From contig CAJYIY010000079.1 of the NCBI GenBank assembly GCA_913775305.1, positions 24,823 through 88,822 on the forward strand: a DNA stretch of 64,000 nt, written 5' to 3'. Shown here one piece after another: positions 37,701 through 46,279 of this stretch. This DNA comes from an uncultured Erwinia sp. Lineage in GTDB: Bacteria; Pseudomonadota; Gammaproteobacteria; Enterobacterales; Enterobacteriaceae. Each line of letters opens with the position of its first letter. Position 1 is the first letter of the stretch. Below the pieces are notes generated by a model. The model did not search any database. It had not been told where the DNA came from and saw only the letters and a program-made list of their open reading frames with translations. The translations under genes and the position numbers were made by a program.

Positions 37701-37983
37701 AATCTTTGTAACCGCTACTGTTAACCAGTGCATTGAAGCCCTGAGTATCTGTATTAATGGCAACCCATTCACTTCCTGTCAGAGTGTTATTAATAATCGG
37801 AAGGTCACTGCCGCCAATAAATACGGCACCGCCACCGGTATACTGACCCTCAGTATTATGGCTTAACGCGGCCACGTCTTTCACTGCAACGGACGATGTC
37901 GTTGTAGCGGCAAACGCAGGGGCGCTGATGCTGACGATGACTGAAGCTGCCAGGACACTCAGTTTGAAACTGTTTTTTCTCAT
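34789..37983 (-). CDS. Autotransporter (type Va secretion) with a repetitive adhesin-like passenger
   Basis: The 1064-residue protein has a signal peptide (about residues 1-26, ending AFA-ATTTSS), a passenger of about 750 residues and a C-terminal autotransporter barrel (about residues 795-1064) that ends in Val-Asn-Tyr-Ser-Trp, an aromatic terminus recognised by BAM. The passenger has irregular copies of N-x-S-T-L-x-G-x-V (VNNSTLNGNVN, LNHSTLNGKVG, NHSTLTGGVN), typical of a beta-helix. It is rich in Asn, Thr and Asp and poor in Cys, like pertactin-type adhesins. No protease triad was seen. The start at 37983 is chosen as the signal-peptide start; nine codons lie upstream in frame. The native function is unknown: adhesin is inferred. 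Confidence 0.88.
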   Translation of the reverse strand: MRKNSFKLSVLAASVIVSISAPAFAATTTSSVAVKDVAALSHNTEGQYTGGGAVFIGGSDLPIINNTLTGSEWVAINTDTQGFNALVNSSGYKDYLNSTVPSLPGDANYVIFEDYQRAVHGERLAKATAANGYSVPVGVVDGLKMGTANNRYQKTQGVTLYKRDANGAIQYQKKADGTFVLDTAGNKIPLTVSKNMVLDQNSDVYIRPVDRTGGVFGLQNSAIYSQVKSLNQSVAAVAVDGNLQETATHDRARDVLIIKNTTIDNTLNTDAVPVYPSGNNVGEEHAYTMRPSATGLSINSSSVNYAVDSNGNHISANKTLTHQVAKTPNVILDNAQITAKNIAAVREDDNYDSSHKNNGYYSRDADKKSTAVAITGSGLFVSVTNHSTLTGGVNNAGSALNMTGHANRVDVNNSTLNGNVNLTHDGYHPTINVTVVRDTKTGDYVANGANITNPQVMDREHNGTTLNLTNNTVVNGDITARGATGYNVQLTDVTDPKAPIVMEQGAIEGSESASSIYNNAVSSVSNSILTNASNAWTPVTVNLNHSTLNGKVGGITNVSHPDDTLVSSWNPDMNVKNGAVWNAAATADDDLAISDVHDMNLSASSLNLINLEEDTATLGDRGRYEDLGAARVVVHGNLNQDKDSAGHYLASEITVGKAVAEPLLNLGGDYTYGSVQVKGTAKGEYHLKIANSGVEPYVKNGYIADRDRVNGVNPHSFVNYLDKGSDAHFTGRTELGVYQYDAQDILNDKVHDERNVYFKNNGHLSNSAATALSMAAAQVNVTTMESDALNQHMVASRHAKDDGGVWISYFGGTNHNTTSAGAGYKLNTNGVMVGVDNRFDAKNGGSWLAGLAFSKARSDLDVMKSSGDLDSYGAQFYLSRRFDNGIFVDTSAQYNHFSNSGDARTLDGQRSRSDFSTNGYGMGMKLGYTWEDSGYFAEPYVKATGQVIDGAHYTMNNGMVVNGDDFKSMVGEIGTDVGYTFELNEGYIKPYLHMAALNEFADSNEMRLNNVNMNNSIDGAAFQIGGGAEVKLLKNVGGYASFNYTTGDNLERPWQANVGVNYSW

Positions 37984-38915
37984 CACTGCAATTCCTTTTA
38001 TAATAAACAATTAAACAGTTAGCCTCACTGGCTTCTGTTTTACTTCATTAATTTTCAAGCATAAAATCTCACGCCAGAAATAAAAATTATCTCAGCGGAA
38101 AGCTAATTACAGATTTAACTTAGAAGAAAATAAATTCCTTCAAATAATCCTCCTTGAAATTAAGTGAATATTACAAATCGTGTTGATTGCAGCTAATAAC
38201 TGTAAAGCAAAAAAAGCTTATCATCTTGATAAGAATATCTTATCGACGTGGTGGGGAAATATCTAAGGAAAATCAAAAAAATCAGTAATCAGAACGTTTG
38301 CTTAAAAAGACTCTAATTATCTTGTGGAGGTTTTGAATAAAGTTAAGTGTCGATTCAACCCTGTATGTTCGGATTATTCATTGTTCTATGACTTGGATTT
38401 CTCTTAGATTTTTTTTGTAGTGTTATGAATTTAGCCTGAAATAATGAGGGTTTAGCATAAACTTGTCAATAAAAGCGGTTTTTTTATGGCGGAGAAGAGT
38501 TGATAAATTCGTGGAGGCATAAACCACCCGGGAGTTGTTTATTATCTGAACTTTTAAGAAATTAATTTCAGGCAGGTTTCCCAATGTGATTGTTCAGCAT
38601 AATTGAGGTGTTTATGTTATGCGAAATAATGCGTAAGCTTTGATCGTTATCAATTAAATTGTTCACATTAAGCGTTAATTTCCCTCAATGAAAATTCAGG
38701 TCAGTTGCGAGTTTGAAATTCAGTACAAAGAGATGCGCCGCGGTTTTCATTATCACATGCTCAGTAGCAAGATCCATTGCACAATACGTTGCCACCCGGT
38801 TCAACACCCGGCAGCCGGTTTACCTGAGATATGAACGTTCACAACGTGGCAATGAAAACGTCATTTATGCCAGCTAAAATAGGGCTCTGTTTCCACTGTC
38901 AGGATCCGCTGCACG
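37984..38915. promoter_or_regulatory. Long AT-rich regulatory-type region upstream of the autotransporter
   Basis: About 930 nt of strongly AT-rich DNA with no usable ORF separates the autotransporter (minus) from the phosphoesterase (plus). It contains many A/T tracts and a perfect short palindrome (38217-38233). Long AT-rich leaders of this kind are typical targets of H-NS and of GrlA/CaiF-like activators. The 200 nt next to 38916 are of normal composition and hold the phosphoesterase promoter. Confidence 0.5.
38217..38233. promoter_or_regulatory. Palindromic operator candidate CTTATCA-TCT-TGATAAG
   Basis: A perfect 7-bp inverted repeat with a 3-nt centre lies 234 nt upstream of the autotransporter start. 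The half-site is echoed by ATCTTAT a few bases further. It could bind a dimeric regulator. Chance occurrence in AT-rich DNA cannot be excluded. Confidence 0.35.
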
Positions 38916-39896
38916 ATGACCTTGAAAGCATTGCCTCATTCCCTTTCTCAGCCGCAGCGACTGGCGTTGGGTGAAGTGAGTATTCTCTACCAGCCTCCGG
39001 CCTTACGCTCGCCCAATCTGTCCGGCAGTACTCTGCGATTTGGTTTGATTGCCGATCCCCAATATGCGGATGCCGATCCCGATCTGGAAAACAACCTCTA
39101 TTACCGCCACGGATTGCGCAAACTCTCGTCAGCGATAAGTTCCCTGAACGATCTGTCACTCGATTTTGTCGTGACCCTGGGCGATCTGGTCGATCGCCAC
39201 TGGTCGGGTTACAGCAATCTGCTGTCGTGCTACAGCGCGCTGCGCCATCCACATGCGGCGATAATCGGTAATCATGATGCGCAGGTCATTTCTGAGCATC
39301 TTTCGGCGTTTACCCCGCCGCTGGGTCTGCCAAAAAGCTATTACTATTTCAGCGTCAGCGGCTATCGCTTTCTGGTGATCGACGGCAACGATATCAGCCT
39401 CTATTGCAATGCGGCTAATGGTGAAGATCGGCAGAGGGCACGCGCGCAGCTCAACGCGCTGCAGGCAGAGCAGCAACCGCAGGCGCAGCGCTGGAACGGC
39501 GCAGTCAGTGACCAGCAGCTGGTGTGGATTGAGCAGAATCTGCAACAGGCACAGGAGCTGGGAGAAACGGTGATTGTCTTTGGTCATTACCCGCTGGCAC
39601 CGTTGAAAAAACACATATTATGGAACGGTGAAGTGGTGGCGAACCTGCTGTGCCGTTATCAGGTACGCGCTTACTTCGCTGGTCATGACCATCGCGGCGG
39701 CTACTACCGGCGTGGGAATACCGATTTTATTACCCTGAAAGGCATGCTCAACGGCCCTGATAACGTCCCCTTTGCCGTCGCTGAACTGACCGGAAGCACT
39801 CTGATGATTACCGGCTTTGGTGGCGAAATCAGCCGGGTACTGCCCTTAAACCACCACACGCCGCCGCAAGAGGCGGATAGCGAGAGCCGCCTGTAA
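38916..39896 (+). CDS. Metallophosphoesterase, ADPRM-like (ADP-ribose/CDP-alcohol diphosphatase type)
   Basis: The 326-residue cytosolic protein has the calcineurin-like metallophosphoesterase motifs in order: FGLIADPQYADADPD (about residues 42-56), GDLVDRHW (about 89-96), GNHDAQ (about 117-122), GHYPLAP (about 224-230) and GHDHRGGYY (about 256-264). The IADPQYAD start and the spacing fit the Mn2+-dependent ADP-ribose/CDP-alcohol diphosphatase family (ADPRM), which cleaves ADP-ribose, CDP-choline and similar dinucleotides. The substrate here is not proven. It is followed 56 nt later by dcm on the same strand. Confidence 0.8.
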   Translation: MTLKALPHSLSQPQRLALGEVSILYQPPALRSPNLSGSTLRFGLIADPQYADADPDLENNLYYRHGLRKLSSAISSLNDLSLDFVVTLGDLVDRHWSGYSNLLSCYSALRHPHAAIIGNHDAQVISEHLSAFTPPLGLPKSYYYFSVSGYRFLVIDGNDISLYCNAANGEDRQRARAQLNALQAEQQPQAQRWNGAVSDQQLVWIEQNLQQAQELGETVIVFGHYPLAPLKKHILWNGEVVANLLCRYQVRAYFAGHDHRGGYYRRGNTDFITLKGMLNGPDNVPFAVAELTGSTLMITGFGGEISRVLPLNHHTPPQEADSESRL

Positions 39897-39952
39897 AATC
39901 CGGATCAATTATGTGATAGCCTGTCACGAACTTAACCCGGAATATTATCGTC

Positions 39953-41380
39953 ATGAAAGAACTACCGCCCGCCGTGCAGCCGCTGATGGCCGGTTCCCGT
40001 GAAGGATTACAGGCCCGCATCGCGGAGGATCTCGCACTGCTGATGCGGGTGTTGGAAATCTACGATCGACGTCGCGTTGCGGAGCAACTGACGTTGGTCG
40101 GCGGCAGCGACTGGACGCGGGAATCCCTGAGCCGCTGGATAAACGGTAAGTCTGTTCCACAGGCACTGACCGTAGCGGAAGTCAGCGCGCTAAAGGCCAT
40201 GCTGCCGCTGCCACCGCCTCATCATCCTCACTATCCGTTCCGTTTTATCGATCTCTTCGCAGGCATCGGCGGCATCCGCAGCGGCTTCGAGGCGATTGGC
40301 GGTCAGTGCGTGTTCACCAGCGAGTGGAACCCGCACGCGGTCAGAACCTACCGGGCAAACTGGTATAACGATGAGCACGCGCATACGTTCAATACCGATA
40401 TCCGCAAGGTCACGCTGAGCAATAAACCTGAGGTTGCCGAAGCGGAAGCCTATTCCCATATCGATCGGCAGATCCCACAGCACGACGTGCTGCTGGCAGG
40501 CTTTCCCTGCCAGCCGTTTAGCCTGGCGGGCGTCAGTAAAAAGAACTCCCTTGGTCGGGCACACGGCTTTGAATGCGATACGCAGGGTACGCTGTTTTTT
40601 GACGTGGCGCGGATTATTGCCGTTAAAAAACCGGCGATATTCGTGCTGGAGAACGTAAAAAACCTGAAAAGTCACGATAAAGGCAAAACGTTCCGGGTGA
40701 TCCAGCAAACGTTGGATGAGCTGGGTTACGACGTGGCCGATACGGATGTCAACGGTGCCACTGACCCGAAAATTATCGACGGCAAATATTTTCTGCCTCA
40801 GCACCGCGAGCGTATTGTGCTGGTAGGCTTCCGCCGCGATCTCGCTTTGGCGCAGGGCTTTACCCTGCGCGATATCGCAAAGTTCTACCCGCCGCAGCGC
40901 CCGGCCTTTGCCGATCTGCTGGATCAGCAGGTGGAGAGCAAATATATCCTGACGGTGAAACTGTGGGAGTACCTCTACAACTACGCCAAAAAGCATCAGG
41001 CGAAGGGCAATGGATTTGGCTTCGGGCTGGTGTCACCCTCCGATCGTCATGTGGTGACGCGCACTCTTTCCGCACGCTATCACAAGGATGGCTCTGAGAT
41101 CCTTATTGACCGCGGATGGGATAAGGCGCTGGGCGAGCAATCGTTCCATGATATGGCTAACCTCGAAAATCGCCCACGCAGGTTGACGCCGCGTGAGTGC
41201 GCACGCCTGATGGGCTTTGAAAAGCCGGGCGAGAATACATTTCGTATTCCGGTGTCGGATACCCAGGCTTATCGTCAGTTTGGCAATTCAGTGGTGGTGC
41301 CTGCATTTGCCGCCGTGGCCCGGTTGCTGGAACCGGTAATTTTGCAGGCGGTGCAGAAAACGCGAAGGAAAACCGGCTAA
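39953..41380 (+). CDS. dcm: DNA (cytosine-5)-methyltransferase Dcm
   Basis: The 475-residue protein matches E. coli Dcm (472 residues). It has an N-terminal HTH-like extension (residues 1-90), motif [16 protein letters not shown] (about 98-112), motif [13 protein letters not shown] with catalytic Cys186, motif [10 protein letters not shown], motif [15 protein letters not shown], and motifs IX-X ([25 protein letters not shown]). Dcm methylates the inner C of CCWGG. In E. coli the vsr repair gene overlaps the dcm 3' end; here no vsr is seen and an unrelated MFS gene follows on the opposite strand. Confidence 0.95.
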   Translation: MKELPPAVQPLMAGSREGLQARIAEDLALLMRVLEIYDRRRVAEQLTLVGGSDWTRESLSRWINGKSVPQALTVAEVSALKAMLPLPPPHHPHYPFRFIDLFAGIGGIRSGFEAIGGQCVFTSEWNPHAVRTYRANWYNDEHAHTFNTDIRKVTLSNKPEVAEAEAYSHIDRQIPQHDVLLAGFPCQPFSLAGVSKKNSLGRAHGFECDTQGTLFFDVARIIAVKKPAIFVLENVKNLKSHDKGKTFRVIQQTLDELGYDVADTDVNGATDPKIIDGKYFLPQHRERIVLVGFRRDLALAQGFTLRDIAKFYPPQRPAFADLLDQQVESKYILTVKLWEYLYNYAKKHQAKGNGFGFGLVSPSDRHVVTRTLSARYHKDGSEILIDRGWDKALGEQSFHDMANLENRPRRLTPRECARLMGFEKPGENTFRIPVSDTQAYRQFGNSVVVPAFAAVARLLEPVILQAVQKTRRKTG

Positions 41381-41420
41381 TTCAATTATTCAGCCGGTAG
41401 CGTTGGCACGAAATAATATC

Positions 41421-41444
41421 CTGCTCCCGGCGCGCTGGGAGCAG
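41421..41444 (-). terminator. Hairpin between dcm and the MFS gene (likely terminator)
   Basis: CTGCTCCC (41421-41428) pairs perfectly with GGGAGCAG (41437-41444). On the minus strand it is followed by GATATTATTT, 10 nt after the MFS stop; on the plus strand it lies 40 nt after dcm. It may serve both convergent genes. Confidence 0.65.
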
Positions 41445-41454
41445 GGTAGCTGGC

Positions 41455-42795
41455 TCAGGCCGCGCTCAGCGTCTGTGGTTTGTAGCGCTGCAGCTTATAC
41501 AGCGTTGCCGCCGCCGCTATCAGTGCCGGAACGCTGAGGAACATCAGGATACTGTCAGCCTGCCACTGCTGAGAGAGCAGCTGTGCACTCATCATGGTGC
41601 CCGCCACGCCGCCAAAACGCCCAACGCCCTGCATCCACGCAATGCCCGTGGCACGACAGTGGGTTGGATAAAAGGTGGCCGCCAGCGTTTGCAGGCCCGA
41701 CTGTGCACCATTCATCGTGATGCCCATCAGGAAGATTAGCCCACCGAACAGCACAATGTGATTGTTTTCAAAGCCGAGTGCCAGTGCAAACAGCATCGTC
41801 AGGACAAAGCCGGTCAGCACCACTTTATGTGCCTCCCAGCGATCCATCATCCAGCCAGCCAGCAGGATCCCCGCTGTGCCGCCGAAGGTAAACAGTGAGG
41901 TCAGCCAGGCAGATTCAGCCAGCGGATAGCCCATACCCAGCATCAGCGTTGGCATCCAGCTCAGTAACACGTAATAGATAACCAGTCCCATAAAGTAGGT
42001 CATCCACAACATCAACGTACCGACCAGCCATGGCTGACTGAACAGCTGCGCCACGCTGCCTTTTTTTCCGGTGATGCGTTCCTCTTCCAGATAAAAGTGC
42101 GTCACCTGCGCAAGATCCCCAGGGATAAAGCGCTGGGCAATCTGCCTGATCTGCACGATGCTTTTACCGCGATGAACCAGGTATTTAACCGACTCCGGCA
42201 GAAACAGAATCAGTAACACGGTGAGCGCCAGCGGGGCAATCGCTCCGGCCAGCAGCACGCTGTGCCAGCCATAGTTGGGGATCAGCCAGGACGATATCGC
42301 CCCGCCGCCTGCAGCACCGAGAGGAAAGCCACAGTACATGGTGTTGATTGCCATTGAACGACAGCGCTTTGGGGCAAACTCAGAGACGAGTGTAATGGCA
42401 TTTGGCATGGCCGCGCCCAATCCGAGGCCGGTAAGAAATCGCCAGAGCGTCAGCGTATTCAGCGTCTGCGCATAGGCGGTCCCCAGGCTGGCGAGACCGA
42501 AGAACAGGCAGGAGAAAACCAGCACCCGTTTGCGGCCCAGTCGGTCCGAGGCCGGTCCGGCGATCAGCGCGCCGATTGAAAGCCCGAGCAGTGCGGCGCT
42601 TAGCACTGGTCCAAGATCCTGTTTTACAATGCCCCAGTCGGCGGACAGCGTGGGGGCAATGTAGCCCATTGCCGCCGTGTCGAAGCCGTCAATGGCGAGG
42701 ATCAGAAATCCCAGAATGATAATCACCCAGTGAAAGCGTGAAACCGGTGCTTCATCGATCGCCTGCTGGATATTTACTTTATCCGAATAAGCCAT
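41455..42795 (-). CDS. MFS transporter, aromatic acid:H+ symporter (AAHS) type
   Basis: The 446-residue, 12-helix protein has the AAHS signature DGFDTAAMGYIAPTLSADW in helix 1, the loop 2-3 motif GPASDRLGRKRVLV, RFLTGLGLGAAMPNAITLVSEFAPKRCR in helices 4-5 and GWMMDRWEAHKV in the loop 8-9. PcaK, BenK and MhpT belong here and import hydroxybenzoates, benzoate or phenylpropionates. No aromatic catabolic gene is next to it, so the substrate is open. It appears to be monocistronic. Confidence 0.87.
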   Translation of the reverse strand: MAYSDKVNIQQAIDEAPVSRFHWVIIILGFLILAIDGFDTAAMGYIAPTLSADWGIVKQDLGPVLSAALLGLSIGALIAGPASDRLGRKRVLVFSCLFFGLASLGTAYAQTLNTLTLWRFLTGLGLGAAMPNAITLVSEFAPKRCRSMAINTMYCGFPLGAAGGGAISSWLIPNYGWHSVLLAGAIAPLALTVLLILFLPESVKYLVHRGKSIVQIRQIAQRFIPGDLAQVTHFYLEEERITGKKGSVAQLFSQPWLVGTLMLWMTYFMGLVIYYVLLSWMPTLMLGMGYPLAESAWLTSLFTFGGTAGILLAGWMMDRWEAHKVVLTGFVLTMLFALALGFENNHIVLFGGLIFLMGITMNGAQSGLQTLAATFYPTHCRATGIAWMQGVGRFGGVAGTMMSAQLLSQQWQADSILMFLSVPALIAAAATLYKLQRYKPQTLSAA

Positions 42796-43074
42796 TTAAC
42801 CCCCGCCCGTTGCGATTTAATGTGGATGTCTGCCTGTCATGTCTTTTCCTGTCTATACATTTGCAGCCGGTATAAAAAATTGTCAAATTGGCTTTGCTTA
42901 TATGTTAAGTAGCCGCTGTTTTTGGGCGAAAGTCAGGCGATTGTCGAGGCTGAATGCTTGATCAGAGCGGCGTAATTTTACTTACGGCCGGGTGCTCGGA
43001 GAGACGAATTATTTCGATAACTGCCGTTTATGAGCGAGGAAAATGCGAAAGCACGGCGATAACGGCTTAACAAC
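42796..43074. other. Intergenic region upstream of the AAHS transporter
   Basis: About 280 nt between the MFS start and the terminator of the SorC-family regulator. It is AT-rich next to the MFS start and must hold its promoter. No ORF or clear operator was seen. Confidence 0.4.
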
Positions 43075-43105
43075 ATAAAAAACGGGTCGCTCAGGCGGCC
43101 CGTTT
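43075..43105 (-). terminator. Rho-independent terminator downstream of the SorC-family gene
   Basis: AAACGGGCCGC-CTGA-GCGACCCGTTT forms a stem with one bulged mismatch on the minus strand, followed by TTTTATG. It lies about 90 nt after the regulator stop. Confidence 0.7.
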
Positions 43106-43195
43106 CAGGTTGTGATCATCGAATAATTGCTGCATATAAACAGTAAAATATCTCGGGATGGGAAGCGCCATCAGGCCGCTGAACACGAAGCGTGT

Positions 43196-44158
43196 CTATA
43201 ACGCTTTTTGCATATTGATCACGGCCCGCGTATTCGATGCGCTGGTCGCCAGCACATCTATGACGCCGGTACGCAACGCACCCAGAATGGCAGTGGCCTT
43301 TGTACTTTCTGAAGCAATGGCAATCACGCACGGAATGGCCCGCAGTTGCTCAAGGCTCAGGCCGATAACCCGATCGTTCATCACGGTATCGACTGGCGCT
43401 CCCTGAATATTGAAAAAACTGTAGCCCGCGAGATCGCCCACAACACCCTGTTCATGACGGGCGGTCGCAATTTCCTGTGGCGTGAACCAGCCCAGTTTGA
43501 CCATAAAGCTGTTCTCGTTCATATCGCCCAGGCCGATGATGGCTACGTCAGCTTTGCTGGCCTGTTCAAGCGTGGCTTTAATTAACCGATTTTGCATAAA
43601 TGCCGTGCGCAGCTCTGATGTTTCAACGTAGGCGGGGGCATAGAGGGTTTCGCTGAATCCATTGAATTTGCGTGCCAGATTCCGGCTAATATGATCGGCA
43701 TCGATCAGTTGGTTATCGCGTTTGGTGCCGCCGATCCCGCAAATGAACCGGCAGTTGCGCTCTGGAAAAATCCCCACGTGGTTGGCAACGGCCGCGACGT
43801 TGCGGCCCTGGCCAACGGTGACGGTCATATCATTTTTCAGGATACCGGCCAGATAGTTACTGACCAGCGCCGCGACCTGCTGACGCTGTTCATCCTCATC
43901 GTGATGGTCCAGTGCGATAAGCGCACGCTTGATGCCAAAGTGAGAGATAAACTGCTGCTCAATTTGTGAACTAAAGACCGGATGATACTTCACGCTGATC
44001 TCAACAATACCTTCCTGGCGCGCTTTCTTCAGCAATCGCCCGACCTTGATGCGTGAAATGCCAAAGCGTTTTGCTATCTCTTCCTGAGTCTGTTCCTGGT
44101 CATAATAGGCCACGGCAATCTCGGTCAGCAGTGCGTAATCTGAGTCTTGTTCAGTCAT
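43196..44158 (-). CDS. SorC/DeoR-type sugar-binding transcriptional regulator
   Basis: The 320-residue protein has an N-terminal HTH (LLTEIAVAYYDQEQTQEEIAKRFGISRIKVGRLLKKARQEGIVEI, about residues 11-55) and a C-terminal sugar-phosphate-binding domain of the SorC family (AVTVGQGRNVAA-type phosphate loop, CGIGG, IGLGDMNENSF, DLAGYSFFNIQG, VIGLSLEQLRAIPCVIAIA). SorC-like proteins bind phosphorylated intermediates and switch adjacent sugar operons. It is 30 nt downstream of the TIM-like gene on the same strand and divergent from pdxA2. It is the likely regulator of the whole cluster. Confidence 0.88.
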   Translation of the reverse strand: MTEQDSDYALLTEIAVAYYDQEQTQEEIAKRFGISRIKVGRLLKKARQEGIVEISVKYHPVFSSQIEQQFISHFGIKRALIALDHHDEDEQRQQVAALVSNYLAGILKNDMTVTVGQGRNVAAVANHVGIFPERNCRFICGIGGTKRDNQLIDADHISRNLARKFNGFSETLYAPAYVETSELRTAFMQNRLIKATLEQASKADVAIIGLGDMNENSFMVKLGWFTPQEIATARHEQGVVGDLAGYSFFNIQGAPVDTVMNDRVIGLSLEQLRAIPCVIAIASESTKATAILGALRTGVIDVLATSASNTRAVINMQKAL

Positions 44159-44188
44159 AGTTATCGCCTGGTGTTTCCTTCAGTTCAG

Positions 44189-44995
44189 TCATTCATAATG
44201 ATACTGTGCCTGAAGAATAAATTCCTGTTTAACTCGTTGAACTATGTTGCAATAGCCGTTGGCATCCCATGCTGCGCGGCCGATAAAGAGCCCGTTAACA
44301 TCTTTTTGCTGCAGGAGCTCTACCGAGTTTTGCAGATTCACGCTCCCGCCATAAAGCAGGGGAATACGCAGCCCGGTGTGTTCACCAAAGATTTCGCACA
44401 GCGCCTGGCGCAGCGCATGGTGTATCTCCCCGGCCTGTTCTGGCGTTGCGGGGGTCCCGTGTTCGCCAATAGCCCAAACTGGCTCGTAGGCGACGAGCGT
44501 TTGTAATGCCTGCTGCTCGCTCAGGCCGTGCAGGGCGATTTTCAGTTGCCGGACCACGGTCTCACGTGAAACTTTCCAGTGTTTTTCTTCTGCACTATCG
44601 CCAATGCACACCAGCGGGCGCAGGCCGTGGCGCAAAGCGGTGTGGACTTTTTGGTTAATCGCCGCATCGCTTTCGTTAAATGCGCCGCGGCGCTCCGAGT
44701 GGCCAAGCTCAACCAGCGTTGCGCCTGCCTCTGCCAGCATCGCAGCGGAAACCTCGCCGGTCCAGGCACCGTCTTCCGCTTCATGCATATTTTGCGCACC
44801 GGTCAGACAGGGGATTTGATGTTGCTGCAGATACTGGCTGACCGGATGAATCACGGTGAAAGGTGGGATAACAAACGGTTGAATATCGGGGTGTAAAATA
44901 TCAGGTATCCGCCGAGTCAGCGTTTCACACCATGTTATGGCTTCCGTCAGGGATTTGTTCATTTTCCAGCTTGTTCCTAACCATATGGGCTTCAT
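44189..44995 (-). CDS. Triose-phosphate-isomerase-like protein of the EryH/LerI (erythrulose-phosphate isomerase) type
   Basis: The 268-residue protein is a TIM barrel with catalytic Lys (in GTSWKMNKS), His99 (ELGHSERR) and Glu171 (AYEPVWAIG). Two regions differ from housekeeping TpiA: the N-terminal GNWKMN reads G-T-S-W-K-M-N, and loop 6 GTGKTATP reads G-E-H-G-T-P-A-T. The same changes, with FVIPPFTVI and GAQNM…GAWTGE, occur in the erythritol-pathway isomerases EryH/LerI, which act on erythrulose phosphates. It could interconvert a tetrulose phosphate, or act as a second triose-phosphate isomerase on DHAP from the pathway. It forms an operon with the SorC-family gene. Confidence 0.85.
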   Translation of the reverse strand: MKPIWLGTSWKMNKSLTEAITWCETLTRRIPDILHPDIQPFVIPPFTVIHPVSQYLQQHQIPCLTGAQNMHEAEDGAWTGEVSAAMLAEAGATLVELGHSERRGAFNESDAAINQKVHTALRHGLRPLVCIGDSAEEKHWKVSRETVVRQLKIALHGLSEQQALQTLVAYEPVWAIGEHGTPATPEQAGEIHHALRQALCEIFGEHTGLRIPLLYGGSVNLQNSVELLQQKDVNGLFIGRAAWDANGYCNIVQRVKQEFILQAQYHYE

Positions 44996-45076
44996 TTTTA
45001 TCTCCTTTCAAGAAAATCAACAGTTGAGACTAAGGTACTCCTTACTGAGAGGAGTTTTGATCTTTTAAGCTTGCCG

Positions 45077-45086
45077 TGAACATATG
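45077..45086. promoter_or_regulatory. Operator-like motif TGAACATATG, upstream copy
   Basis: TGAACATATG occurs here, followed by TT, and again at 45194-45203, exactly 117 nt apart, about 11 helical turns. The core AACATATGTT is palindromic. One copy lies near the TIM/SorC start and the other near the pdxA2 start. This spacing fits two sites for one divergent-promoter regulator, probably the SorC-family protein. Confidence 0.5.
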
Positions 45087-45174
45087 TTAAGTCATTATAT
45101 TTAATAAAACAGGGGATTATGTTTTTTATATGTGATCTTTATCACTATTATCGGCTCATTCATCAGGTAGTGTT

Positions 45175-45208
45175 TTGATCATATGAGTATATGTGAACAT
45201 ATGATCAA
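45175..45208. promoter_or_regulatory. Perfect 11-bp inverted repeat upstream of pdxA2
   Basis: TTGATCATATG (45175-45185) and CATATGATCAA (45198-45208) are perfect reverse complements with a 12-nt spacer. The right arm overlaps the second TGAACATATG motif. The element ends 28 nt before the pdxA2 start and is the strongest operator candidate in the window. It is expected to bind the SorC-family regulator at 43196-44158. Confidence 0.6.
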
Positions 45209-45236
45209 TGACTGTTACTACTATGAGAGGCCCTGC

Positions 45237-46244
45237 ATGTCACAAGAGAAAAAACCTGTTGTTGCACTGACCATTGGCGATCCTGCCGGGATTGGTCCGG
45301 AAATCTCCGTGGCTACGATGATGAATAAGCGCGTCTACGACGAGTGCAAACCTTTTTTAATCGGCTCTGTGCCTGTCATCACTAAAGCGATGAAAATCAT
45401 GGGATGCGATTATGCGATTAATGCCATCTCTCACCCGAAAGAAGCGCTTTTTAACTGGGGCACTCTGGATGTGCTGGAAACGGGTAATTACGATTGCGAG
45501 AGCATCGAATGGGGTAAAGTTCAGAAACTGGCCGGGCAAATGTCGCTGGACTATGTCATGAAATCGATTGAGCTGGGCAAGGCGGGCCTGATCGATGTGG
45601 TATCCACCGCGCCTATTCATAAAGAAGCCATCAAACTCGCTGGCTGTAAGTTACCCGGTCATACCGAAATTTATCAGGTCGAAACGCAGTCCGATTACGG
45701 TCTGACCATGTTTCATGTACAAAACCTGCGCGTGTTCTTCGTGAGTCGCCATATGGCGCTGAAGGATGCCTGTGATTACGCCAATAAAGAACGCGTTCTG
45801 GCCTGCGTACAGCAGATTCATCATGAGTTTACTGCGCTGAAAATTAAAAATCCGCGTATTGCGGTAGCAGCATTGAATCCGCACGCTTCAGACAACGGTT
45901 TGTTTGGCCATGAAGAAGCCGACAATTTGATTCCGGCGGTGAAAGCAGCACAGGAGCTGGGCATCAATGCGATCGGCCCGGTGCCCGCGGACTCTGTATT
46001 CCATTTGGGAAAATTAGGTCGCTATGACGCGATTCTCTCTCTCTACCATGATCAGGGGCACATTGCGTGTAAGACCCTCGATTTTGAACGCTCTATCACA
46101 ATTACTTTTGGCCTTCCGTTTGTGCGCAGTTCCGTTGATCACGGTACGGCATTTGATATCGCCGGCACGGGTAAAGCAGGCACCGTCAGTATGCTGGAGT
46201 CCACGCTGGCTGCGGCGCATTACTGGAAAATGAAAAATCATTAA
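45237..46244 (+). CDS. pdxA2: PdxA2-type 4-phosphate dehydrogenase (D-threonate/erythronate 4-phosphate dehydrogenase-like)
   Basis: The 335-residue protein belongs to the PdxA family, with metal-binding histidines in SRHM (His172), NPH (His216) and YHDQGH (His271), and the substrate motif LPGHTEIY. It lies next to a DUF1537 kinase; this PdxA2 pairing was shown to oxidise D-threonate 4-phosphate and decarboxylate it to DHAP. The start at 45237 has GAGAGG 6 nt upstream; an upstream frame from 45183 overlaps the operator and is rejected. It is the first gene of the plus-strand operon. The exact acid sugar is not established. Confidence 0.88.
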   Translation: MSQEKKPVVALTIGDPAGIGPEISVATMMNKRVYDECKPFLIGSVPVITKAMKIMGCDYAINAISHPKEALFNWGTLDVLETGNYDCESIEWGKVQKLAGQMSLDYVMKSIELGKAGLIDVVSTAPIHKEAIKLAGCKLPGHTEIYQVETQSDYGLTMFHVQNLRVFFVSRHMALKDACDYANKERVLACVQQIHHEFTALKIKNPRIAVAALNPHASDNGLFGHEEADNLIPAVKAAQELGINAIGPVPADSVFHLGKLGRYDAILSLYHDQGHIACKTLDFERSITITFGLPFVRSSVDHGTAFDIAGTGKAGTVSMLESTLAAAHYWKMKNH

Positions 46245-46279
46245 TCGCTGATGTTAATGCTAAGCAAAAGGACAGAGAA

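Noticed and set aside
45183..45236. Longer N-terminus for PdxA2
   Set aside because: It would start inside the inverted repeat and add residues without family match; the GAGAGG site supports 45237.
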